From: Burhinus oedicnemus
Taxonomy: Eukaryota; Chordata; Aves; Charadriiformes; Burhinidae
Assembly: GCA_008921705.1 (NCBI GenBank)
Contig: VFFE01006969.1
Span: 777,190-841,189, forward strand
Length of the DNA: 64,000 nucleotides
Direction of reading: 5' to 3'
Both the position numbers and the translations under genes were made by a program. Positions 26,526 to 36,549 of the stretch are shown here, piece by piece (position 1 is the stretch's first letter; every line of letters begins with the position of its first letter). A model generated the notes under the pieces. That model searched no databases. It was given only the letters and a program-made list of their open reading frames with translations, and was not told the DNA's origin.

Positions 26526-27859
26526 AAATTGTTTACTGTACAAATAAAAGCTCTTGTACATTGCACATATATTCAGTATTTCACATCACCACAAAAAACT
26601 TATTTTCAAGAAATCTAAACACGCACAAATAAATGTAAAGCACTTATTTCAGTCATAAACAACAGGATGCGAACGTTTCCTTTGTGACCGACTTGAATTC
26701 AGTTACTATAATGCAAACACCACTAACAGAGATCCAAAAAGGTTGAATACATCTCTGTATCAAAATACTGAGAAAAAAAAAAATTCATTATATTTAGTAT
26801 ACTCACACCATGGGAATAAACATAAAAGCATAGGATTACACATGACACCGCTCACTAGCTTGAAGCACACATAACAGACACACAAAATTAGAAAATTCTA
26901 CGCACACAGCAATCTCTGTGTATCATATTGACGTCCATCCCTCAAGTAGAACTGGAAGTTACATCCGTGTCTACTCCCCCTAATTTCAATGACTGAGGAA
27001 TTCAAAAATCTAAGACGACTTCCAGTTACAAAATCTGAATAACAAAGCTGACAATTGCTATCCATTTCAGCCTAAATTTTTGCAAAATATTTTTGATCAA
27101 GTGCTGTCTAAATATCCATCTTCAAGCCAGACACTCCTATTGCTCGAATCATTTTATTTTAGATAATCTAGAGTGAATCATGGAATGGGTTTACCATGCA
27201 AGACCTATTCAGCAAGTGATTTTACTGATCCAGATGAAAAGCCATTGGAAGCTTTTGAAAGAAGCTGAGCTCTTAAAAAGAAATTAAAAATTAAAAACCA
27301 AAACAATCAAACAGAACAAAAATCCCAAACAAACAGAACACTATAGCCACAGATCTCCTTGGGTAAAAGCCTTAGTTGGGATTAAAAAAAACACAATCAG
27401 TTGAAGGCCATTCCAGCTGTATTCAAATAGTATTATCTAAGCTTGCCTCACAAAAACACCACTGTATTGCAACAAGCTAGAGCAGTAACAAAGTTTTATC
27501 TAGAACATTTTGGTTTTTTAATGGAGTCCACTGACCTAGTTTCTCCAAACCAGCAGAATTTTTCAGTGTGCCATCTGACACACTATGTCTCTACTAATGG
27601 AAAAAAACACATGTAGCATTTAGGGTATCTGATGTTTTATTTGAGTAAGCAAGCTACCCATTTATAAGACACAGCCTATCATGACCATAAGATCTTCCTT
27701 TTCATTAAGCTCTCGAGTTTAACATAGAAGCTTACCTGTCTGGAATTACACATGTACAGATCAAAAAAAAAAAGTCATGCTTCTAAATATACTATAATGC
27801 AAAAAATATTTACTGCTCTGAATGTACAGTTAAAAATTGAAGTATTCATTTGAAGCACA
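26526..27859. other. Intergenic sequence 3' of GCA remnant
   Basis: This sequence is AT-rich with no recognised exon, transposon or RNA gene. If the GCA locus were intact, its 3' UTR would be expected near here, but I see no feature that fixes it. Confidence 0.5.
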
Positions 27860-28710
27860 TGTCATCAGGCAGGAAGATTAAAAACTCTACAATAGCTTCC
27901 ATTCACAGCAGTTCTTCTAAACATGAACTTTGACAGGTTGGTGATCCTCTTTTCCTCCAGCAGTCGAGCACTCAGAATGCCACAGTGCACTGCGGGAACT
28001 AGAAGAGGAAGTAACAGGCAAGTCAGTGTTTGGAGATTTTGGAAGTGTGACAAATACAATTATACTATCAGTGAGATTCAACAGGAATGGCCTACTTCCA
28101 TCCTGACAGATGGAGGGACTCACAAGTTTAAATATTAGAAATAACTTATCTACTAGATGAAAAGCATTCACAAAATTGTATGAAAAGATAGTCAAGGCTG
28201 TTTCTGCTTTTGGATTTTTAAACAACAAAACTGATTCCTCGATCTCATTTCGTAGTATGTTACAGAATGTCCAAAAATTATTTAGTCAGCTGAACAGTTC
28301 ACATCTTGCTACCTATGTTCTACCAATAACTTCCACAATCTACTGTGGTGATCCAGCAATCACTTCCCATAGCAATAAAGTAGTTATACCACTAAAAAGC
28401 AGGACTATTCACAGTAATAATCTACAGTAGAATAGTTGATATTCACTGCTTTTCTAAAGAATTACGCTTTCGATATTAACATGCAAATTGAATTATATGT
28501 TAATACTAAGATAAATTATTTTTACAGAAATTTTGATGATTTCATTACAGTTGCATGCATTAAGTTAAACACACCATCAGGAACGATGACCATACCTTTA
28601 TCTTAATTTGCCTTTCAAGAAACTGTGAAAGTTTAACAGAAGCTCTGATTTCTAATGCTCATACTGCTGATGATCAGCTCAACATGAATGAAGCCACTCT
28701 GTAAATTTAC
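27860..28710 (-). pseudogene. Possible decayed 3' exons of GCA (weak)
   Basis: Two stretches, read on the minus strand, resemble later penta-EF-hand exons. Near 27989-27918 an AG acceptor (CCTCTTCTAG) is followed by sequence containing AGGAAAAGAGGATCACC. This is close to the nucleotide sequence for the RKRDH segment near the grancalcin C-terminus, but with one extra G. Near 28690-28590 a TTTACAG acceptor and an AAGGTATGG donor flank about 100 bases that start AGTGGC and read SGFIHVEL, like the SGTVEHHEL loop of the third EF hand, but with in-frame stops. Both lie in the right order downstream of the clear exons. Similarity is patchy and chance cannot be excluded. Confidence 0.25.
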
Positions 28711-28824
28711 AAGTGCAAGACACACAAATTAAAGTAGTTACTGCAGCTGGAAATAATACACCTCCATAATCAGTATCTACACTCCATTATAAATGCTCAA
28801 ACAAAACTAGTATTAAAAGTTACC

Positions 28825-28915
28825 AGAGAATTTAGAGAATTCTAAATCTCTAAATTTAGAATTTAGAGATTCTAAATCTCTAAGAGATTCTAAATCTTAG
28901 AGAATTTAAAATTCA
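28825..28915. repeat. AT-rich tandem/palindromic repeat (AGATTCTAAATCTCT unit)
   Basis: The units AGAGATTCTAAATCTCTAA and AGAATTTAGAG recur on both strands, so the block is at once a tandem repeat and a set of nested inverted repeats able to fold into hairpins. It lies within the decayed GCA locus. Confidence 0.8.
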
Positions 28916-29417
28916 AGTTTCTCATTACTACCAAGAGGTTCAAAGTCATACCAAGATTCCACTGAAGTCCTAATATGTGCCAGGATACATACTACGTGGA
29001 TACTATAACTCTGCAAGTTTTTAATCTGAATGCTGAAAGGGTAGTTTTAAAAAAAAAAAATCATGTTTGTAATTGGTATTATTTTTAGTAATTGGTTTCA
29101 GCAGTGACAGTGACCATTAATTCATTTTTTTTTAATCCAATTTAAAAAAAGAAACAAAAAACATTCAAGTAGCCTCATACTAAAAACACCCTTGGTTTTT
29201 TTTAGTCTGTCTACTCTGGAACCAACAAATACATTAACTTACTATCTTGGAGTAGCCTCCTTAACATCATCATTTAATTTTGAAGAATGACAGAATTAGA
29301 TTAGGCATAAAAGCCCGGTTTTCTCAACTTTGCACCTCAGAAGAGAGTGGTGGTAACCTCTCTTCAACATTGAGCTATACCTGCTTGGCTGCCATTGCAA
29401 AACACTCAGTATCTTAC

Positions 29418-29487
29418 AACAACAGGTTCCACTGATTCCAGTTCGTATTAGATATCTCTGCAGTTTTTTGGCATCTACCTCTCCACC
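29418..29487 (-). pseudogene. GCA: GCA (grancalcin) exon 3 remnant, acceptor lost
   Basis: On the minus strand this 70-base segment reads GGEVDAKKLQRYLIRTGISG, matching the first EF-hand exon of grancalcin and sorcin (family pattern DGEVDAEELQ...GI.GT). The donor GTAAGA is intact directly after it, at the length expected for the family exon. The acceptor is broken: the bases before the exon read TTCTACGG instead of ending in AG, and no AG lies in the roughly 25 bases upstream. The Asp that normally opens the segment is Gly. An intact reading frame with a dead splice site suggests decay that is fairly recent. Confidence 0.8.
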
Positions 29488-31038
29488 CCGTAGAACAAAT
29501 GCACACATTTGTCACAGTTGACAATTCACATTTAAATTGCAAAAAATATAAGTGATTTTTAATGCATCAGATTACCTGTAGCAATACCTAAAATGTTCTT
29601 ACTTTGCTAAATAGTCACCGTAAGAGAAGAGCACCTAATCTAAACTGGAAGCAGTAAGCAGAATGCTCTGCCTAAAGTTATCAATGGCAGTGAACAGGTA
29701 AACAGGTAATTAAACGTCCACTGAACATATTCAAAAACACTATCAAAGTTATAGATTTTTCTAATGTAGAATTTACATGTGAAGATGATCAGCAAGTCGA
29801 TTAAAATTAGGACACCTTTGTTTCCAATACTTAGTATCCAAATTGTTAGCATTTCCACTTCAAAGTAATTAATAGATGCTTTTCCTTTTACCCATCAAAT
29901 ATCCTCTTGTTATTCACCTAGTGCAGGGACGTTAAGCAGAAATAGAAGCACTGAGGTCCAGAGCCTAGGCAATTTAAAATAAAAAGAGAAAAAAAGAAGC
30001 CCCTCAAATCTTGCCTCTAATTGGAGATCTTCCATTGAATTGCTTCTGCAAATCCACATGCTTGAGAAGGTGCATGTCAGCACCACAGAAGCCAGAACCA
30101 TCTCGTAACCTGTAGGGCTGTGCACATGACCTCTGTGAATCCTTGTTACCTTTCATTGGTCTTTGTCCCCACATTGAACTACTGAATTCCCTGACTACTA
30201 CTCCTTTTAACATGTGACATTGCAGTGGTCATATCACCATCTGTCAGTCACATAAATGTTATCACAGACTCTCGGAATACAACTCCTATCGCTATTTATT
30301 AACAACATGATAACAATATCTACAGTATTTAATACTTCCTTTTTAAAAAACACCAAGTAATTTTTCAAAACCAGCACATCCCATACATATCTACAAAAAA
30401 TAGATTGAGTCTCACAACATTTATGAGCCCACCTACCATTCTAAAAATTGTATGATCTTGAAGAGCATAAGTGTCAGATTTAGGACCTCATGCCAGAAGA
30501 AATACCTTGCAAAACACACATCAACCATTCTGGAGACTCCAGTTCCTTGGGATGCTAACCTGGGAAGTTATATATGTCTGCATTATACTTTTCCAGCCAA
30601 GCTCCATATGCAGTACAGAACAAAGTCAATCGAAATCCTAGTCTTCAAAGTTTCACAACTGACTTTTAAGGTTCTGTTATCTGCATACAGAATTATAGCA
30701 CTACAATATATAATAAGGTACAGCAAACCTAAAGAAGAAACACTATTTCAACATGGCAGTGAGAATTTGAATGTGAACTACCAACATATTTTGATTAATT
30801 TTATGTTATTAAACAGCAACTTGTCTATCAAGTCTGTAGTGCTGTAAACTCTACTGTCAACTATAATTACAATCATTGTTGAACACTGTACATTTTACCT
30901 GAAGAGGAATGATTATCACTGGGAACGCTATGCTAAGGTATTTCTACTGAAGAAAAAAAAGCATGAAACAAAACTTTACTACGGTTGTTTTCACAGCTTA
31001 TATAAGATTATATAGTTATATTGTTTATATTATCTTAC

Positions 31039-31186
31039 CTGTCCAGCAATAGCAGTAAGTCAACATGGGGTCAGCAGCAGCAGAATAAGGATCAGCATAT
31101 GCAGAACATCCAGAGGGTGCACCATGAAGCATATTTGGTACCACTCCTGGCACTGGCTGTCCCATTATCGCTGGCATTCCAGGCAT
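31039..31186 (-). pseudogene. GCA: GCA (grancalcin) exon 2 remnant, frameshifted
   Basis: Read on the minus strand after the acceptor GGTTATAG, the sequence encodes MPGMPAIMGQPVPG, then ADPYSAAADPMLTY. This is the Gly/Pro/Tyr-rich N-terminal part of grancalcin (family pattern PGM..GQPVP...YS..YS..GD..YTYFSAVAGQ). After the Tyr codon of LTY the family has FSA(V/I)AGQ. Here five bases are missing, and AIAGQ is found only in another frame (GCTATTGCTGGACAG). The donor CAGGTAAGAT is intact. The exon therefore shifts frame just before its end. Confidence 0.82.
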
Positions 31187-31452
31187 CTATAACCGCAACA
31201 CTTTGGGAGGGGGGGAAAAAAAAAATTCAGTATGCTCACCTTGATAGCCTGAAATACTTCAATGTTACAACAAAAACATACCTTATGCATGATTAAGGAT
31301 TACCTGCTGCACTGTTTATTTCAAAAAATAAATCAATTTCAGACTCAGCCCTACAACTGGATTTATTGTTAAACGACCTCCATTTAAAGGAGTGTTGAAA
31401 ATACTTGGTGACAAAACAGAATAGTACAAGTCCAGAAACAGTTCCACACAGA

Positions 31453-32140
31453 ACGGTTAGAATTGGAAGGGACTTCAAAGATCATATAGTTCCAACCCCC
31501 CTGCCATGGGCAGGGACACCTTCCACTAGATCAGGTTTCTCAAGGTCCCATCCAACCTGACCTTGAACACTTTCTGGGATGGGGCATCCACAACATCGCT
31601 GGGCAATCTGTTTGTGTCTCACCACTCTCACAGTAAGGAATTTCTTCCTAATAGCTAATCTAAATCTACTCTCTTTCAGTTTAAAACCATGACCCCTTGT
31701 CCTATCACTACACTCCCTGATAAAGAGTCCCTCCCCATCTTTCCTGTAGGCTCCCTTTAAGTATGGGAAGGCCACTGTAAGGTCTCCCCGGAACCTTCTC
31801 TTCTCCAGGCTGAACAACCACAACTCTCTCAACTTGTCTTCATAGGAGAGGTACTCCAGCCCTCTGATCATCTTCGTGGTCCTCTGCCAGACTCACTCGA
31901 ACAGGTCCGTGTCCTTCTTATGTTGGCGGCCCCATAGCTGAACGCAGTACTCCAGGTGGGGTCTCATGAGAGTGGAGTAGAGGCAGAATCACCTCTCTCG
32001 ACCCGCTGGCCACGCTTCTCTTGATGTAGCCCAGGATGTGGTTGGCTTTCTGGACTGCAACTGCACATTGCCAGCTCATGTTGAGCTTCTCATCAACCCA
32101 TACCCCTGAGTCCTTCTCCTCAGGGCTGCTCTCAATGCTC
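31453..32140 (-). mobile_element. CR1 LINE fragment (3' part)
   Basis: This is a minus-strand copy. The 3' end at the left reads TTGGAAGGGACTTCAAAGATC, and the rest matches the CR1 reverse-transcriptase C-terminal region ([32 protein letters not shown]) with stops and frameshifts. It resembles the plus-strand copy at 35168-35965, and the two face each other in inverted orientation about 3 kb apart. It lies within or just inside the first intron of the GCA remnant. Confidence 0.9.
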
Positions 32141-33639
32141 TCAACATGCCTTTGACTGCATTACCAAGGAAGCTTTCTAAGAAGAAAAAGAAGTTGTTAT
32201 TATTATACTTCTAAGGGGTTTTTTTGCTTTGGGGGTGTGGAGGTGATTTTGTTTTGTTTTCAAACCTTATGGGCATTAGTGATATTGTTTGCAGGATATT
32301 GTAGTCATTATTTTAGATACACTAATAAAATTTAAAGAAAAATGCAGTTCTGAACATTAAGTTGTAATCATGTAATTTTTCCCGCATTTGCTATTCGATT
32401 TGCTATTCTTTCCTTTTCAGTGTTAATTCAGTCACTTATCTATGCCAGGATTTCACAGTACTTTCTTTTTATGCAGGTACTACAACACATGGCAGGGGTT
32501 CCCTTCTTCAGGCTGGGCCACATACAATTTGAAGTGGCTTCGAGTATCCAAGAACTAGAATTTTATGAGCAGCTCATACATTTTACTGTGCTGATATGTT
32601 GCCCTTACTTGTAACAGCAAAGTAAAGCTTAATTTACCCATATTTAAACCTGGGGTGTTTTATCCAAGCACTTAAGTGACTGAGAAAGACAAAATACAAT
32701 TACACAGTTGAAGTTTTCCAGATACAATAATGCAAGGCTTGTCATGCCACACAATCACCCGAGAGGAACATTGGAGTTACAGCAACCAACACGGACAGTG
32801 ACAGAACACAAAACCCATGGCCTTGTAAAAACAAACACTACACTGAACCAGTTAGATCAGCAAGTCTTTAGGAAAAGAGAGAGGCATCTTTTTTTGTCCC
32901 TATTTGCCAGTGTTACTCCTTAGTACAGCTGCAAATGGCTCCTGCAGATCCCATATAAAAAAAGTATCTGTTATATTGCAGAAACAGTCTCAGATCTATA
33001 GCCCTGAAAGAAGCAAAGCCACGAAAACCATCACTGCCACTAGTTGTCATCTGTGCCAGTTTTGTAACGAGTAACTTTCAGCTATAGCACTGCAAGGCAA
33101 TTTCAAACAAGCATACGAGACTTCAGGATCCCCAAATACACAGTATCAATATTTAAAGATTTAATTTTAATTAACAATGACAGAGGAGCAGCACACAAAG
33201 GTCCAGTTTGGTTAAGCAATATGGAAGCCACTGAACACCAGTGCCAAGAGAACTAAGCAACAAGCCTCTTTAGTAACTGTATTCACACTGAGTAGCTAAA
33301 CAATTTACAAAAATACTTTCATCTCTCATGCAGGAACCAAATGTACTTGCGCAGCTTTCCTTTTGCTCAAGGACACATAATGCAAACAGCATCCAATTCT
33401 TATACGTTTCTTTGTGCTGTAGTTGTTGTGCTTTCACGTTTTCTAACAACTACTGCTACTGTTGCCAGCTGTGCTATCAATCTGTCCTAAAATGCTATTT
33501 TTACACAGGGTAGAGTCCGTGACCATTGCAGCCCCTCACTGGGCACAAGAAACACCAAATATGATGCAACTATTTTTGCAGAAGGACAATAACCACCTCA
33601 AAACTGTATTCCAGGATCCGGCAGTAGGTAAGTGGCGAC
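32141..33639. other. Unassigned sequence, probable GCA intron 1
   Basis: This lies between the CR1 copy and the CpG island. No exon was recognised on either strand, including the expected first coding exon of GCA. Confidence 0.45.
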
Positions 33640-34480
33640 CCCAGTCCCCCAGGAGTCCCAAACTCCTTGTGCTGGGGTGAGTCAGCGCACGGCGCCCGCT
33701 CTGCCCAGCGGCACAGGGCCCACAGACAGCCTGGGTCGCCCAACCGCCCGCCTCCCCTCAGACACCTCCGGCTCCGCCGGGTGAGCACTCCGGGTCCGCA
33801 GCTAGAGCCGGCAAGAAACCCCTTCCTCCGTTAACCTCCACCGCAGCCCAGCCTGCCCCTGTGCACGGCACAGAGGGGCGCCCGGAACGCTTCCCGCCAG
33901 CCGCCCCCGAGCAGGCGCGGAGGGCCGGGCCAGGCCCCTCCTCCGGGCCCGGCCCTCAACCGGCACGGCACGGCACGGCACGGCACGGCACGGCACGGCA
34001 CGGCACGGCACGGCACGGCACGGCACGGCACGGCACGGGGAACGCGGCCCTGCCGAGCCCGAGGACAGGGCGCCGCGGCGGGAGGCAGAAGCTCTGCCCG
34101 GGAGCCGGGACCCGCAGCGGCGGCAGCGCCATCCCGCCGCAACGGCCACACCGCCCTCAGCCCAGCATCACCGTGCCGGCCCCGGCCCTGCTATTGGCCA
34201 GCCGAAACCCCGCCCACCGGCGGGGCCCGCGAGCCCAGAGCGACCGTTGGGGGTGGGCGCCTGCGTGTCGCCGCCCGCGCGTTTCCGCTGCGGTGTCTGA
34301 GGCGCTTCCGTTGCCTCAGGCCCCTGCGGCCGCAAGGAACGAGTAACCCCTGGGTGTAACTCCTGGAGGCGGTGGCGCAGCCGTGTTGTTTTCGCGTGTG
34401 CTTCAGCCTTTGCGTCTGAGCCGTCTGCCCGGCTGTGGACCCTCACCGCGCGGGGAAGGGAGCTGGCACTGTGCAGCTTC
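33640..34480. promoter_or_regulatory. CpG island, probable GCA promoter region
   Basis: This is a sharply GC- and CpG-rich block of about 840 bases in AT-rich surroundings. It contains an inverted CCAAT box (ATTGGCCA near 34193) and a CCCCGCCC GC box near 34208. It lies upstream of the GCA remnant and divergent to IFIH1, whose own CpG-rich start is 2 kb to the right. A CAGTAGGTAAGT donor-like site on the plus strand near 33622 might belong to a divergent transcript. Which strand is transcribed from here cannot be told from sequence. Confidence 0.65.
33961..34035. repeat. CGGCA pentanucleotide microsatellite, 15 perfect copies
   Basis: Fifteen uninterrupted CGGCA units lie inside the CpG island. 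Open frames on both strands (ARHGT and AVPCR repeats) are artefacts of the repeat. Confidence 0.97.
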
Positions 34481-35167
34481 TCTGCCGAGTCGGCCAGCGA
34501 GGGAGGCCTTGTGCTCCTCCCCTGCCTCTGCCAGAGCCTCTGCTTACGAACCCTGTGACTAATTTCAGTCACGTCCGAAAGGGACAAAGGCCTCAAAACT
34601 CGCTGGGTTTATGAGGAGTGTAAGCATCCAGCTAGAGGAGAGCAAGGGAGATGGCATATTTGCATTGTCAGTGGACAGAGCAGGAGCTCAGCCATCATCC
34701 TGTGCAACCTAGCAGTAGCTGAAATAACATCCAATGATTTTTTTTTTTCTCTCTAAGTAAGTCACAAGTGTCCTTTTAATGTCTGCAGAGTCTTAGAACC
34801 TGTAAAGAATTGTTGTGGTATAAATACACGGGGCATGATTTACCAGTGCTACGTACACAACTTGGGAAACAGAACAAACGTACAAGCTAGCAACGCATGC
34901 TGCACCTGAGTAACTCCCGTGGGGTCCTGAGGCCTCTATCATTTTGCTACAAAACATGAAATTGAGTCAAGGGTCTGTTGCCTTACCTTGGAATCACACT
35001 GAGGTTCCCTAAAACCCCACGATGGAAACCAAGCCTGCTCCTGAAGCTCAATGACATCTACCATATGGGTGAAACCACATCTCAGGCAGAGACTGTCCCA
35101 ACAATCTCAGACTATCCAACAAACTCCTCTAGGAAGTTTATCATATGCATCACACCTTCCTGTTCTG
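34481..35167. other. Intergenic sequence between CpG island and CR1
   Basis: No gene or transposon was recognised. It holds a T run near 34738 and otherwise unremarkable sequence. Confidence 0.5.
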
Positions 35168-35965
35168 CATGCCAACCTCATGAAGTTTAATAAGGCCAAG
35201 TGCAAGGTCCTGCTCGTGGGTTGGGGCAAACCCAAGCACAAATACAGGCTGGGCAGAGAATGGATTGAGAGCAGCCCTGAGGAGAGGGACTTGGGGGTGT
35301 TGCTGGCTGAGAAGCTCAACATGAGCCAGCAATGTGCAGTTGCAGCCCAGAAGGCCAACCGTATCCTGGGCTGCATCAAAAGAAGCATGGCCAACAGGTC
35401 AAGGGAGGTGATTCTGCCTCTCTACTCTGCTCTCTTGAGACTCCACCTGGAGTACTGTGTCCAGCTCTGGGGCCCCCAACATAAGGAGGACATGGACCTG
35501 TTGGAGCAGGTCCAGAGGAGGACCACGAAGATGACCAGAGGGTTAGAGCACCTCTGCTATGAGGACAGGCTGAGAGAGTTGGGGTTGTTCAGCCTGGAGA
35601 AGAGGAGGTTCCGGAGAGACCTTATAGCAGCCTTCCAGTATCTGAAAGGAGCCTACAAGAAAGCTGGAGAGGGACTTTTTTACAAGGGCATGTAGTGATA
35701 GGAGGAGGGGTAATGGCTTCAAACTGGCAGAGGGTAGATTTAGAACAGATGTTAGGAAGAAATTTTTCACTCTGAGGGTGGTGAGACACTGGAACAGGTT
35801 GCCCAGGGAAGTTGTGGAGGCCCCATCCCTGGAAGTGTTCAAGGCCTGGTTGGATGAGGCTTTGAGCAACGAGGTCTAGTAGGAGGTGTCCTTGCCCATG
35901 GCAAGGGCATTGGAACTAGATGATCTTTAAGGTCCCTGCTAATCTAAACCATTCTATGATTCTAT
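35168..35965 (+). mobile_element. CR1 LINE fragment (3' part, complete 3' end)
   Basis: This is a plus-strand 5'-truncated CR1. It begins within [16 protein letters not shown] and runs through [37 protein letters not shown] and [15 protein letters not shown]. It ends with the typical CR1 terminus ATTCTATGATTCTATG at 35950-35965. The coding part stays open for about 175 codons before a stop at about 35693-35695, so this is a fairly young copy. It sits between the GCA CpG island and the IFIH1 promoter. Confidence 0.94.
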
Positions 35966-36299
35966 GCAAGATGCAATTCTTCAAACTAAAAAAAAAAAAA
36001 AAAAAGCACAAAAACAATCTCTTTAAGACACACCCAAAGTACACCATTACAATATACAAGTCAGCTTTACTTCCCCGATGGCCTTTTGTGGGTCTGTATT
36101 CTGCAAAAAGACTTACTGTGCAAATGCCCGTGGACTACTCTGATCACCTGGAGTTACCACTGCCAAAGTGCCTCATTTCTCCATCGCTGCGTGCCTGGAA
36201 AGCCACCCTGACACACCAGTGACTGGCCCTAGAAACTCAGGAGCTGGAAAGTGCAAGGTATACTTCAGTTCATGTTTGGTTTTTTTTTTTAAAACTCGT
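35966..36299. other. Upstream flank of IFIH1
   Basis: This contains a 19-base A-run right after the CR1 end and a T-run just before 36290. No other feature is seen. Confidence 0.5.
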
Positions 36300-36313
36300 G
36301 GTTCCTGTTAAGG

Positions 36314-36324
36314 GTTTCTCTTTA
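36314..36324 (-). promoter_or_regulatory. ISRE-like / IRF site (imperfect)
   Basis: GTTTCTCTTTA fits the TTTCNNTTT form of the interferon-stimulated response element, lacking only the final C. It lies 22 bases upstream of a perfect site in the opposite orientation, which raises the chance that it is real. Confidence 0.4.
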
Positions 36325-36345
36325 AGTATTCAGGAATCCGCAAAC

Positions 36346-36355
36346 GAAACCGAAA
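36346..36355 (+). promoter_or_regulatory. IFIH1: ISRE core (GAAACCGAAA) of IFIH1 promoter
   Basis: The sequence is a perfect GAAANNGAAA core, the binding site for IRF dimers and ISGF3. It ends about 195 bases upstream of the IFIH1 start codon at the edge of its CpG-rich promoter. IFIH1 is an interferon-stimulated gene in vertebrates, so this site is the likely basis of its induction here. Activity itself is inferred. Confidence 0.7.
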
Positions 36356-36359
36356 GCGG

Positions 36360-36549
36360 TGCTGGGGCTGGGATAAAGCGGGCGCGGCGGCAGCCTGGGG
36401 AGGTGCGGAGCGGGACGGAGGACGCGCTCCCCGCTGATACCGAGCCCGACCCCCGCCTCCGGAGCCCCTCGGCCTCCCCTGCAGGCAGCCCGCGCCCCCC
36501 GCCGTCCTCCCGCGGCAGCAGAGGCGTCCCGGGCGCCGCCAGCCCTGCC
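36360..36549 (+). promoter_or_regulatory. IFIH1: CpG-rich IFIH1 proximal promoter / 5' UTR
   Basis: This is a GC- and CpG-rich block continuing into exon 1, with no TATA box seen. The reading frame upstream of the chosen ATG stays open back to an ATG at 36298, but those 84 codons match nothing in MDA5 and overlap the ISRE, so they are read as promoter and 5' UTR. Confidence 0.6.

Larger units (their letters stand above)
29418..31186 (-). pseudogene. GCA: GCA (grancalcin) unitary pseudogene, clear part
   Basis: Grancalcin is a penta-EF-hand calcium-binding protein that moves to membranes and granules in neutrophils and macrophages. The locus is in the expected place and direction between KCNH7 and IFIH1. 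Two exons are recognisable (31186-31039 and 29487-29418), and each carries an independent lesion: a 5-base frameshifting gap in the first and loss of the acceptor AG in the second. The first coding exon (MAYPGYGG-type) and the second to fifth EF hands could not be found with confidence, which fits a gene that has decayed in place. There are no signs of a processed copy, because introns and splice sites remain. Alternatives are sequencing errors or unusual splicing. Confidence 0.72.

Noticed and set aside
30030..30115. Minus-strand DGSG motif followed by HLLKHVDL-type sequence, resembling the third EF hand of grancalcin
   Set aside because: It lies between the exon for the N-terminal region and the exon for the first EF hand, which is the wrong order for the gene, and the similarity stops after a few codons.
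33802..34346. Open frames of 106-161 codons on both strands of the CpG island
   Set aside because: They consist largely of translations of the CGGCA repeat and GC-rich flanks, where stop codons are rare. None matches grancalcin exon 1 or another known protein.
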